From an uncultured Lachnospiraceae bacterium (GTDB lineage: Bacteria > Bacillota > Clostridia > Lachnospirales > Lachnospiraceae): DNA of 34,417 bases. Of this stretch, positions 1-8,347 are shown one piece after another. Numbering within the stretch: position 1 is the first letter of the stretch; every line of letters begins with the position of its first letter. A program made the translations under genes and the position numbers. Location: NCBI GenBank assembly GCA_947630855.1, contig CANRJF010000027.1, positions 1 to 34,417 on the forward strand. The letters are read 5' to 3'. Below the pieces are notes generated by a model that saw only the letters and a program-made list of their open reading frames with translations, searched no databases and was not told the DNA's origin.

Positions 1-94
1 AATCCAGGCCGGTGCATTCCCGTTGTGCATCACGAGATCAAAACATTAACTGTTACGCTTTCGTGAAACAACCTTATGTTATAGGGGAAAATAC

Positions 95-123
95 TTGCAA
101 ATCACGTATAGATATGATATGGT
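95..123 (+). promoter_or_regulatory. Candidate promoter of the DUF3800 leader
   Basis: TTGCAA at 95-100 is followed by a 17-base spacer and TATGGT at 118-123, a plausible SigA-type pair. It would start transcription near 130, just before the structured leader. The stretch is rich in TATGAT-like hexamers, so the exact -10 is uncertain. Confidence 0.35.
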
Positions 124-139
124 ATGAATAGAATAAAAC

Positions 140-209
140 TGTAACGAGTTACAATTTTGGTCTGGGCGAAAGCTCTTTGGACCACCGTAGGCGGGAAGAA
201 GTTCCCGCC
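140..209 (+). ncRNA. Structured leader RNA upstream of the DUF3800 gene
   Basis: Three consecutive hairpins can be drawn. The first is TGTAAC/GTTACA (140-153). The second pairs TGGTC (158-162) with GACCA (180-184) and encloses an inner GGGC-GAAA-GCTC stem capped by a GNRA tetraloop (164-175). The third is a perfect 8-bp stem GGCGGGAA-GAAG-TTCCCGCC (190-209). The structure ends about 30 bases before the DUF3800 start codon. Established knowledge: a set of conserved candidate RNA structures named DUF3800 motifs has been reported upstream of DUF3800 genes, with unknown function. I infer that this is one of them or a relative, but cannot say which. The third hairpin is followed by an imperfect U-rich tract, so a terminator or attenuator role is also possible. 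Confidence 0.5.
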
Positions 210-238
210 ATTTCTATTATTTATAAAGGAAAATAATA

Positions 239-736
239 ATGAAAGAACTGAGTGTATTTATTGATGAATCAGGAGATTTTGGAGAAATAAAAGAGCGGCC
301 GGCATACTATTTGGTAACATTTGTTTTTCATAATCAGGATAATGGTATAGAAGAACAGGTTTCAAAATTGAATGATAGTGTTCGTGATTCGGGATTTGAT
401 GTGGAATATATACATACAGGTCCAGTGATTCGACGAGAGGAAGTATTTGAAAGATTTTCCATAGATGAACGAAGAAAGTTGCTATTTAAGATGCTTAATT
501 TTGTGAATAGCTGTCCCATTTCCTATTTGACAGTTGTTGTCGATAGAAGAGAGGCAAAAGATAAAATTGCCTTGTCTGGTAAATTGGCAAAGATAATCAA
601 CAGAGCGTTAAACGAACATATATTGAGGATTAAGCGAGATGAAAAACGGTTGAGTAAATCGGAAGAACATTTTTTCTATAAGCCACAAGAGTTAAAGAAA
701 ACTTTTTTGAAAAGTGTTGAGAAAAAGAAATTATAG
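239..736 (+). CDS. DUF3800 family protein, apparently internally deleted
   Basis: A 165-residue product that opens with FIDESGDFG (from residue 7), the hallmark acidic N-terminal motif of DUF3800 proteins. The C-terminal part (LSKSEEHFF through the final KKKL) resembles the end of full-length family members. Members are usually about 220-250 residues. The central segment that normally carries a YYDNGQ-like motif and an ADLICT-like motif is absent between about residues 125 and 130. The reading frame runs straight through the junction, so this looks like an in-frame internal deletion. The start follows AAAGGA at 226-231. DUF3800 genes are common in defence-rich accessory regions; their biochemical role is not established. 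If the missing motifs are needed for activity, the protein is dead or has a changed role. Confidence 0.72.
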   Translation: MKELSVFIDESGDFGEIKERPAYYLVTFVFHNQDNGIEEQVSKLNDSVRDSGFDVEYIHTGPVIRREEVFERFSIDERRKLLFKMLNFVNSCPISYLTVVVDRREAKDKIALSGKLAKIINRALNEHILRIKRDEKRLSKSEEHFFYKPQELKKTFLKSVEKKKL

Positions 737-750
737 GCAAGCATGCTTGC
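737..750. repeat. 14-bp perfect palindrome GCAAGCATGCTTGC
   Basis: A perfect self-complementary 14-mer begins at the base after the DUF3800 stop codon and is followed by five A residues. It could be a protein-binding dyad or the scar of a rearrangement. It has no U-run, so it is not a normal intrinsic terminator. Confidence 0.5.
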
Positions 751-939
751 AAAAAGTCCTAAAACGAGAAATAATGCGTGAAATATTTAGAATAATTATA
801 CAATATAAGGTGGATGAAAGACTGAGTGGACACAATATATAGTTGTTGAAGTCGAGTTCGAATAGTTGGAGGTGAACCGTAGAGCCAGTAAAATTAAGGC
901 TTTGCGGCTTTTTCTCTTTACCATTGCATAACGATTGCA

Positions 940-1115
940 GATTCTTTAGAAGCACTGCATGCAGTTAAAAAAATATATTGAGAACGAAATGCCCATCAAA
1001 TCCAAAGATTTAAGAGGAACAGTTGAAAAAATACAGTGCATTTGCGGGGACAGCCCGGAATCATAGCAAGAAACAAAAGGAAGACTTGATTGACTGGTTG
1101 AAAAAGAATCTGTAA
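940..1115 (+). pseudogene. Decayed small ORF fragments, family not recognised
   Basis: Pieces of coding-like sequence sit in shifting frames. DSLEALHAVKK (from 940) meets a stop just after an A7 run at 967-973. Removing one A would join it to YIENEMPIKSKDLRGTVEK. A third piece, in another frame, ends SKKQKEDLIDWLKKNL with its stop at 1113-1115. The charged, short character suggests a small antitoxin-like or regulatory protein, but I do not recognise a family. Bases 751-939 hold no gene I can support: AT-rich sequence with a weak GGCTTTGCGGCTTTTT-type stretch near 897-912. Confidence 0.25.
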
Positions 1116-1129
1116 GGTGGTAAACTTTT

Positions 1130-1336
1130 ATGCAAAATAAAAAGTCCCAGATTCCTGTGTTTTCCATTGTAAGCTTTCCCATACCAGATCGTTCTGTTAC
1201 ACGGGAAGGGTTGAAAAGGTATAAGGTATTTAATCGTCGCTATAAGAATCGTCGTATTGGAGATATCCTTAAAGAGCTGCATTTGACGGAGGGCAGAAAT
1301 GCCGGATTTGGTAAAATCCTAAGAGTACTTGCATAG
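1130..1336 (+). pseudogene. C-terminal remnant of an AlbA_2-type ATP-binding/transcriptional regulator
   Basis: The 68-residue reading frame contains PIPDRSVTREGLKRYKVFNRRYKNRRIGDILKELHLTEGRNAGFGKI (split here as PIPDRSVT, RRYKNRRIGDILKELHLTEG and GFGKI). That pattern is typical of the C-terminal part of COG2865-type proteins, which carry an N-terminal AlbA_2 domain. Full members exceed 400 residues; everything upstream is missing, and the normal continuation (a GSP-like loop and a TDDDRTYF-like segment) is cut off by the stop. No ribosome binding site of note precedes the ATG. I read this as a dead fragment in a degraded accessory region. The following 1337-1435 contains nothing I can name. 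Confidence 0.55.
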
Positions 1337-1435
1337 GATATTGCATAAGCCGGAAAGTAAATTGATTATAATAATTGACAATATGTTAAGAAACATAACT
1401 GAAAATGGTAATAAAAGTAATTGAAGGAAAAGATT

Positions 1436-4408
1436 ATGAGAAATCCAATCGAAAACATAAGCCGCCTGCAAACACAACTGAATGATTTGCAATTGGAAAA
1501 TCAAATATTGAAGAACATATTAGATAGTGCAGGGATTTCTTACCAACAGGAAATTATGCGTTTGCGGGCTACGGAAGAATTTTGTGATTACGATCCTAAT
1601 CAAGGTGCAAGAATTTTGGCCCTAGACAAAATCACTGACAAAATGGCAGTTATGTTTTATTCCAGATTTTGGGGAAGACAGGACGTATATGCAAAAAGAA
1701 ACGAAAAGAAGGGTACTGGCGAAGTCGGCTATTATACGCAATGCCATAATTTTTGGGAAGAAGTATGTCCTAAGAAGCGGAAGCAAAAAATGAATTGCAA
1801 AGATTGTGCATGTCGGGCATACAAGCAATTAACAAAAGATGACATTCTGGCACATTTGCATGGAAAATCTTATAATGCCTCAGATGTGATTGGTGTATAT
1901 CCCTTGCTTGCTAATGGGACATGCAGATTCTTGGTATATGATTTTGATAATCATGAAAAAGGCGCTGAGAAAAAGGATTTTGCAAATAAGGATGATACAT
2001 GGATGGAAGAAGTAGAGGCAATGCGTAAGATTTGTGTATTAAATGGTATAGACCCTCTTGTAGAACGTTCCAGATCCGGGCGAGGGGCACATATATGGAT
2101 TTTTTTTGATAAACCAATTTCAGCAGCATTAGTACGAAAATTTGGTACGGCTTTGTTGGATAAGGGCGCAGAACAGGTCAATCTGAAATCGTTTAAATAT
2201 TACGATAGAATGCTTCCGGCACAGGATATGCTTCCAGAAGGTGGAGTGGGTAATCTGATTGCACTTCCCTTACAGGGAAAGGCGTTAAAAGATGGGAACA
2301 GTGCATTTATAGACAGCAATTGGAATGCTTACCCAAACCAATGGGAAATATTATGGAGCAAACCACGACTCTCAAAGGAATTTATCGAGACAAAAATCAG
2401 AGAGTGGTCCTCCAGTATATGTGATGTAGAAATTTCAGAAGATGGCGAAGAAAGAGAAAAACCCTGGGAGAAGAATAAAAAATTTTCGGCTTCTGACATT
2501 GATGGCAAGATGAGTATAACAATATCAAATGGGATATATATTGATAGTACAAACCTTAAAGCGGGTTTACAAAATAAAATTCGGAGAATGGCGGCGATAA
2601 GTAATCCAATTTATTTTAAAAATCAAGCTATTGGAACTTCAAATTATGATACATCCCGTTGGATTTATTTGGGACAAGATCACTTAAGTGGTTATATAGA
2701 AATACCACGTGGTTTGTATGGTGCATTGATTGAAAATATTGAACAGGCAAAAATACCATATGAAATCGAAGATGAGCGGCAGGCGGGAAGAAATATAAAG
2801 GTTAATTTTAAGGGAGAATTGCGCGAAGAGCAGAAACCGGCATTGAATGAAATGCTTAAGTTTGATAATGGTATATTGCATGCTGCTACTGCATTTGGAA
2901 AAACAGTAGTTTGTAGTGCAATAATAGCTGAAAAAAAAGTAAACACATTAATTATTCTGGAATCCTCATCATTGATTGAGCAATGGAGGGAATCACTGGA
3001 AAAATTTTTGGATATAGATGAAGAATTACCTGAATATAAGACAAAGACGGGCAGAATAAGAGTGCGAAAAGAATTAATAGGCAAGCTTCAGGGAGCACAT
3101 GATTCTACGACAGGAATTATAGATATTGCAATGGCAGGCTCACTTTGTAAAAAAGGTGAATTTCACAATTTACTGAACCAATATGGAATGATTATTGTGG
3201 ATGAGTGCCACCATGCAGCCTCAGATACAATATCAAATGTTTTGAAAGAAGTTAAAGCAAAGTATGTATATGGTGTCACTGCAACACCAAAAAGAGGCGA
3301 TGGGCTTGAAAAAATTAATTATATGCTGCTTGGACCCATACGATATAGTTACACAGCAAAAGAAAAAGCAAAGTCTCAGGGAATAGCACATTTGGTTTAT
3401 CCGCGTTTTACTGGTGTGGTTCCTCCAAGAGGGGTTATAACGGAGAAAATGCATCCGAATGAGGCGTATGATATCATTCATAATAATGATATGCGGGATG
3501 AACTGATTCTTAAAGACATAAAGGAATGCGTGTCAGCAGGACGTACTCCGGTGGTGCTATCCAGATATAAAGATCATTCGGAAAAGCTATATGAGCGGAT
3601 GAAAGGTTATGCAGATCATGTATTTCTGATGACAGGTAATAATTCAAAAAGAGAACACAAAAAGATTTTAGAGCAGTTGCATCAGGTAGATGTGAAAGAA
3701 TCAGTGATTCTTATTGCCACCGGCTCACTGATTGGAGAAGGATTTGATTTTCCAAGATTAGATACATTGTTTATGGCAATGCCGGTTTCATTTCGAAGTG
3801 TAGTAGAGCAGTATGCAGGACGTTTAAATCGTGATTATGAAGGCAAAGAAAATGTAATCGTATATGATTATGTAGACAGCCACATTCCCATGTTTGATAA
3901 TATGTATGCAAAGCGATTGAAGGCATACAAGCAGATTGGATATGAGGTATGTGGTGGTTTGAAGAGTGAAAAGCAGACTGCAAATGCTATTTTCGATAGT
4001 GAAAACTATTATGAGGTTTATAGAAAAGATTTATTGGAAGCCAATAAGAATATTGTTATCTCAAGTCCGACTATTAGCGGTTCGAAGGTCTACGAATTAA
4101 TTAATTTATTACGAGATAAACAGACAGCAGGAGTTGAGATTACAATTGTAACATGGCAACCGGATTCTTATGGCTTTGGCGATGCGGGATTCTGGATGCA
4201 GTTACATGAAGAAATGCGTCAGGCTGGCTTTTATATGAAAACAGTGGAAGATACATGTGAACACTTTGCAATTATGGATCAGGAAATTGTGTGGTACGGA
4301 AGTATGAATCTTCTGGCTAAGACCAAAATAGAGGATAGCATGATGAGGGTTCAAAGTAAAAAAATTGCAGCAGAGTTGATGGAGTTAACATTTGGAAAGG
4401 ATGCATAA
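1436..4408 (+). CDS. TOTE-type AEP primase-SF2 helicase-PLD protein
   Basis: A 990-residue protein. The ATG at 1436 is chosen because AAGGAAA lies 6 bases upstream; an in-frame TTG at 1421 is less likely. Domains in order: a short coiled coil (about 5-30); a Cys-rich module with C103, C111, C121, C124 and C126, possibly zinc-binding; an archaeo-eukaryotic primase-like domain with the DFD metal motif (169-171) and SRSGRGAHIW (from 212); a superfamily 2 helicase with Walker A AFGKT (to 490), DECH (589-592), TATPKR (615-620) and motif VI QYAGRLNR (792-799); and a C-terminal phospholipase-D-like domain (about 865-985) with IVWYGSMNLL. The usual PLD HxK is not evident: CEHFAIMD is at 941-948. This matches the single-gene form of TOTE conflict systems, predicted nucleic-acid-targeting defence factors. 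The gene looks intact in an otherwise decayed neighbourhood. Confidence 0.85.
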   Translation: MRNPIENISRLQTQLNDLQLENQILKNILDSAGISYQQEIMRLRATEEFCDYDPNQGARILALDKITDKMAVMFYSRFWGRQDVYAKRNEKKGTGEVGYYTQCHNFWEEVCPKKRKQKMNCKDCACRAYKQLTKDDILAHLHGKSYNASDVIGVYPLLANGTCRFLVYDFDNHEKGAEKKDFANKDDTWMEEVEAMRKICVLNGIDPLVERSRSGRGAHIWIFFDKPISAALVRKFGTALLDKGAEQVNLKSFKYYDRMLPAQDMLPEGGVGNLIALPLQGKALKDGNSAFIDSNWNAYPNQWEILWSKPRLSKEFIETKIREWSSSICDVEISEDGEEREKPWEKNKKFSASDIDGKMSITISNGIYIDSTNLKAGLQNKIRRMAAISNPIYFKNQAIGTSNYDTSRWIYLGQDHLSGYIEIPRGLYGALIENIEQAKIPYEIEDERQAGRNIKVNFKGELREEQKPALNEMLKFDNGILHAATAFGKTVVCSAIIAEKKVNTLIILESSSLIEQWRESLEKFLDIDEELPEYKTKTGRIRVRKELIGKLQGAHDSTTGIIDIAMAGSLCKKGEFHNLLNQYGMIIVDECHHAASDTISNVLKEVKAKYVYGVTATPKRGDGLEKINYMLLGPIRYSYTAKEKAKSQGIAHLVYPRFTGVVPPRGVITEKMHPNEAYDIIHNNDMRDELILKDIKECVSAGRTPVVLSRYKDHSEKLYERMKGYADHVFLMTGNNSKREHKKILEQLHQVDVKESVILIATGSLIGEGFDFPRLDTLFMAMPVSFRSVVEQYAGRLNRDYEGKENVIVYDYVDSHIPMFDNMYAKRLKAYKQIGYEVCGGLKSEKQTANAIFDSENYYEVYRKDLLEANKNIVISSPTISGSKVYELINLLRDKQTAGVEITIVTWQPDSYGFGDAGFWMQLHEEMRQAGFYMKTVEDTCEHFAIMDQEIVWYGSMNLLAKTKIEDSMMRVQSKKIAAELMELTFGKDA

Positions 4409-4484
4409 TAAAATGGTGGAGAAATATATGATAAGTACTATAAAAGATTTTTGTTGAAAAAGTAAAGAGTATCATTTATAATTT

Positions 4485-4555
4485 TTTTGTGGTACTTGCA
4501 AACCAATCGATGATTATTCTTTGAATGACATAAACATACCTGCAAGCCACCAAAA
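4485..4555. repeat. Imperfect inverted repeat downstream of the TOTE gene
   Basis: TTTTGTGGTACTTGCA (4485-4500) pairs imperfectly with TGCAAGCCACCAAAA (4541-4555) around a 40-base loop. The CTTGCA/TGCAAG core is perfect and the GTGG/CCAC part is separated from it by a bulge. There is no U-run after the right arm. It may be a degenerate element end or a structured 3' UTR. Confidence 0.35.
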
Positions 4556-4610
4556 CTACACACGATGATGAAAAATATAGAAAATAACCAGAAATGAAAT
4601 AAAACTACAA

Positions 4611-4670
4611 CGAACCTTGCGGGTTCGAATAGCGGACATTTGGGCTGGAAACACCGATTTTCAGCCCAAA
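4611..4670 (+). promoter_or_regulatory. Tandem hairpins in front of the hybrid kinase gene
   Basis: CGAACC (4611-4616) pairs with GGTTCG (4622-4627). A 13-bp stem with a single G-U pair then joins 4639-4651 to 4658-4670 around the loop CACCGA. The second hairpin ends 14 bases before the GGAGGG ribosome binding site (4685-4690) of the next gene. No U-run follows, so a simple terminator is unlikely; a leader structure or mRNA-stability element fits better. The architecture (AATAAAACT followed by two stem-loops) resembles the DUF3800 leader at 130-209. Confidence 0.45.
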
Positions 4671-4696
4671 AATATTATAAGTACGGAGGGATATAA

Positions 4697-7600
4697 GTGA
4701 AAACGAGAGAATATGAACTGATACTGGATTCACTTCAGATGACAGCGGTTTATGTCATACGGGAAGATAATCATGAAATTTTATATTACAACAAACGGGT
4801 AAGAGAGGTTGCACCGAATATCAAGACAGGCATGGTCTGCCATGAATTATGGAAAGGAACCTGCACGAATTGTCCGCTGTTGTATATCGGAGATAAAAAG
4901 GAAGCACGTTCCGTTAATTATGACGATCCTTTTGGTAAGGCAGTGGAGATTGCAGCCACTCGTATTATGTGGGAGGAAACGATTCCGGCATTTATGATTG
5001 CAGTTACGCCTTATGCAGAGGTGGCAAATCATGTATACCACAAGGTCCTGCGGGGAAATTTAAGTACGGATAGTTTCTCTATCGTAAAAGTGGATGAGGA
5101 AGAAATTCAGGAAATGCGTGAATATATGACTTCTCTTACCGATTGGTTTTTTGGTGTTGCCAAATGCGGTTATGTTTATGAGGAGGATATAGAACGATAT
5201 GAGCATTTTGTCCATTTTGAGAATGTGAAAGCCGAATTGAAAAAAGGTGCAAAAAAACTGAGTTGTATTTATCGCCGCAGAACTGGTGACAGGTATAGAT
5301 GGAACACACTGGAAATCGTTCCGGATTTTGATTATACGGATGATAACCAGACGGTTATGATTTATGTGAAGGATGTTCATGATACGTTCAGGGAGGGGCT
5401 TGCGAGAGAAGAGGTTAATATCCGCAATCAGGAGATTATTAACTCCCTGGGAGAGACATATTTTGCTATTTATGTTGTAAATCTGCAAAGCGGCGGTGTA
5501 GAAATATTGCAGACTACGGAAAAGATAAGACAGACCATGAACACAGAAATTTATCTGTGGGATAATGTTTTTAAAGGCAAAGGAGCCGAATACATATTCC
5601 CTGATGAGCAGGAGAATGTATACAAGCAGCTTTCCCTGGAGTCGTTGAGGACAGCGTGGAAGAACGGAGAAAAGAAAAAGACAGTTCTGTGCAGGGTGTT
5701 TCTGTATGGTGAGTGGCGGTATATTTCCATATCAGCCTATTTTAAGGAGAACAAAAAACAGGGCGGTTATGCGATTCTGGCTTTTGAGGATGTGGATGAA
5801 CAGACGAAAAGAGACATGGAGCGGATGCGGAATGACCAGAGAATGGCAGCAATTATCAAATCAAGGTATAGTATATTAAATACCATAGATTTGGAAACCG
5901 GAAGATGTGAGAGAGTCTATCTCAGGGAAGGTATTGCAGGCAGGCGTGAGGAAGGTGATTATGATTATTATGTTAGAAAAGCATTGGAGGAAACGGTTGT
6001 AGAAGCGGACAAGGAAGCGTTTAAAAACACATTATTTCTCGAAAATCTTCGGGAAAATGCCAAAACAGTGCAGGATTTCCGCGAAGATATATGCCAGTAT
6101 AGACACAGGGGAACATCTTTGTTATGGACAGAGGAGCATGTGCTGTATATACGGCAGGGAGAAAAAACAGTTGTTAATATATTGGGACGTGATATTACGT
6201 CAGAAAAGCTGGCCCAAGAGCATGCACACAGGGAGTCGATAGAAAAAGCATCTATTATAAACAGCTTAAGCAGCATGTTTTTTGCAACATATTATATTGA
6301 CCTTGAAAATGATATAATCAGACCTGTAAGGCAGAAGGCGGTGGTCAGCAGCGTCTTGGGAGATGAAAGTAATTATACCCATGCGATTTATCTGTATGCC
6401 CAAAACTTTGTTTCTACCGATGACAGGGAGGAATATTTGGAATATGTCAGCTGCCAGAGACTGCGGGATGTCCTGAGTGTAGAACAGCCGGTGGCTGCAT
6501 TTGAATATCGTATGGTGCCGGATGAGAATAACCGGAGAGCATGGATTCGCGCCAGTGTCGTATTGGCTGAGACAACAAGCGACGGCAGACCGAAACGGGC
6601 ATTATATGTGGCACAGGATGTAACGGAAAGTAAGCTGAAGGAAGAACAGGAGCAGCAGGCATTAAAAGAAGCATGTGAAGCCGCCAATTACGCAAATGCA
6701 GCCAAAAGTGATTTTATGTCGAGAATGAGTCATGACATCAGAACTCCCATGAATGCCATTATCGGAATGACGGCAGTTGCAGGAAAATATTTGGATGATA
6801 AAGAGCGTGTTGAAGATTGCTTAAGAAGGATTACTGTTTCCAGCAGACATCTTTTGTCACTTATCAATGAAGTTCTCGATATGAGCAAGATTGAATCAGG
6901 AAAAATAGATTTGGCGGAGGAGGAAGTTAATTTATCTGAGCTGATTGGAAATCTGGTAACCATGATTCGGCCTGCCATGCAGGAAAGGAAGCATAATCTT
7001 GAGGTGCATATTACAAACGTGGAGCATGAGCTTGTAATCGGTGACACCATGAGAATGCAGCAGATTTTTATGAATATATTGGGAAATTCAGCAAAATACA
7101 CGAATCCGGGCGGAAAGATTGAGATGGAAATTAACGAGAAGGCATCCAATATGCATGGCTATGGCTGTTATGAATTTGTTTTCCGTGATAACGGAATCGG
7201 TATGAGTAAGGAGTTTTTGGAAAAGCTGTTTGAGCCATTCAGCCGTGCGGAGGATTCAAGGGTAAGCAAGATTGAGGGGACAGGACTTGGAATGACTATT
7301 GCAAGGAACATTGCCCGCATGATGAATGGTGATATTGTAGTAGAGAGTGAGATAGGCAAAGGAACGCAATTTTTTGTAACGCTGATTCTTAAGCTTGTGG
7401 ATGAGGAAGAGCCGAATACGGAGAATCTTATGGATTTGCCGGTGCTGGTGGTAGATGATGATAAAAATGCCAGTGAGATGACATGCCTGATTCTTGAGAA
7501 CATTGGAATGAAGGGCGAATATGTTCTGAGCGGCAGAGAAGCCGTGCAGAGGGTATGGGAGCATCACCGGAGTAATCAGGATTATTTTGCCGTGATTTTG

Positions 7601-8245
7601 GACTGGAAGATGCCGGAAATGGACGGTATTGAGACAGCGCGGGCGATTCGTGAAAAGGTTGGTTCTGATATACCGATTATTATTTTGTCGGCATATGACT
7701 GGAGCGCTGTGGAAGAAGAAGCACGCCGTGCAGGCGTAAACGGTTTTATATCCAAACCGCTGTTTAAGTCACGTCTGGTATATCTTTTTAATCAGATTGC
7801 AGATAAGGATAAGGAACTGCCGGAGAAGAAATCGTTTACTAAAGTGAAACTGAACGGGAAGAGAATTCTTTTAGCAGAGGACATTGAGCTGAATCGGATA
7901 ATAGTCCAAGAGATTCTCAGTGAGACCGGAGTGACGATAGAAAGTGCTGAAAACGGACAAGAGGCATTGGAAAAATTTGAAAAAGCGGAGGAAAACTATT
8001 ATGATATGATATTGATGGATATTCGGATGCCGATTATGAACGGGTATGAGGCTTCTGAGGCAATCAGAAAGCTTCCCCGTAAGGACGCTGCCGAAATCCC
8101 CATTATTGCCATGACCGCAGATGCTTTTACGGAAGATATACAGAGGTGTAAGAATGCCGGTATGAATGAGCACATTGCAAAACCGCTGGATATTGAGCAG
8201 TTGATGAAGTGTCTGGAAACATGGATTGGAGAAAAAGAGATTTAA
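4697..8245 (+). CDS. PAS-rich cytosolic hybrid histidine kinase with two receiver domains
   Basis: 1182 residues, GTG start 6 bases after GGAGGG. No membrane segment is visible, so it probably senses cytoplasmic cues. The N-terminal 640 residues look like serial PAS-like modules. The first carries a Cys cluster (C48, C56, C59 in CHELWKGTCTNCP) that could bind a metal or respond to redox. The kinase core follows: HisKA with SHDIRTPMNAI and phosphoacceptor H679; HATPase with N-box NILGNSAKY (793-801), DNGIGM (831-836) and GTGLGM (861-866). REC1 has VVDDD with phospho-Asp D969. REC2 has AED (1060-1062) with D1108 in LMDIRMP. There is no HPt or DNA-binding domain, so it needs an HPt partner; the one at 15932-16282 is a candidate (inference). 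The PAS fold count is uncertain. Confidence 0.9.
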   Translation: MKTREYELILDSLQMTAVYVIREDNHEILYYNKRVREVAPNIKTGMVCHELWKGTCTNCPLLYIGDKKEARSVNYDDPFGKAVEIAATRIMWEETIPAFMIAVTPYAEVANHVYHKVLRGNLSTDSFSIVKVDEEEIQEMREYMTSLTDWFFGVAKCGYVYEEDIERYEHFVHFENVKAELKKGAKKLSCIYRRRTGDRYRWNTLEIVPDFDYTDDNQTVMIYVKDVHDTFREGLAREEVNIRNQEIINSLGETYFAIYVVNLQSGGVEILQTTEKIRQTMNTEIYLWDNVFKGKGAEYIFPDEQENVYKQLSLESLRTAWKNGEKKKTVLCRVFLYGEWRYISISAYFKENKKQGGYAILAFEDVDEQTKRDMERMRNDQRMAAIIKSRYSILNTIDLETGRCERVYLREGIAGRREEGDYDYYVRKALEETVVEADKEAFKNTLFLENLRENAKTVQDFREDICQYRHRGTSLLWTEEHVLYIRQGEKTVVNILGRDITSEKLAQEHAHRESIEKASIINSLSSMFFATYYIDLENDIIRPVRQKAVVSSVLGDESNYTHAIYLYAQNFVSTDDREEYLEYVSCQRLRDVLSVEQPVAAFEYRMVPDENNRRAWIRASVVLAETTSDGRPKRALYVAQDVTESKLKEEQEQQALKEACEAANYANAAKSDFMSRMSHDIRTPMNAIIGMTAVAGKYLDDKERVEDCLRRITVSSRHLLSLINEVLDMSKIESGKIDLAEEEVNLSELIGNLVTMIRPAMQERKHNLEVHITNVEHELVIGDTMRMQQIFMNILGNSAKYTNPGGKIEMEINEKASNMHGYGCYEFVFRDNGIGMSKEFLEKLFEPFSRAEDSRVSKIEGTGLGMTIARNIARMMNGDIVVESEIGKGTQFFVTLILKLVDEEEPNTENLMDLPVLVVDDDKNASEMTCLILENIGMKGEYVLSGREAVQRVWEHHRSNQDYFAVILDWKMPEMDGIETARAIREKVGSDIPIIILSAYDWSAVEEEARRAGVNGFISKPLFKSRLVYLFNQIADKDKELPEKKSFTKVKLNGKRILLAEDIELNRIIVQEILSETGVTIESAENGQEALEKFEKAEENYYDMILMDIRMPIMNGYEASEAIRKLPRKDAAEIPIIAMTADAFTEDIQRCKNAGMNEHIAKPLDIEQLMKCLETWIGEKEI

Positions 8246-8282
8246 AATAATTGCAGCGGGCGTTTATATCTTGAAAATAACT

Positions 8283-8331
8283 AATACCGTCTATGTTTGG
8301 TACAATGCAGGTATCAAATGTAGACGGTATT
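8283..8331. terminator. Bidirectional terminator between convergent genes
   Basis: AATACCGTCTA (8283-8293) pairs with TAGACGGTATT (8321-8331). Inside, TTTGGTAC pairs with GTATCAAA across a small TG/TG internal loop, giving a stem of about 19 bp. It lies between the 3' ends of the kinase at 4697 and the minus-strand LysM gene, with TTTTAAAA on the right flank. The long stem and short U-tract make it plausible but not classical. Confidence 0.6.
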
Positions 8332-8347
8332 TTAAAACCGCTTAAAG

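Noticed and set aside
4611..4640. GGGTTCGAAT resembles a tRNA T-arm
   Set aside because: The 3' half of the T stem does not pair and no acceptor, D or anticodon arms surround it.
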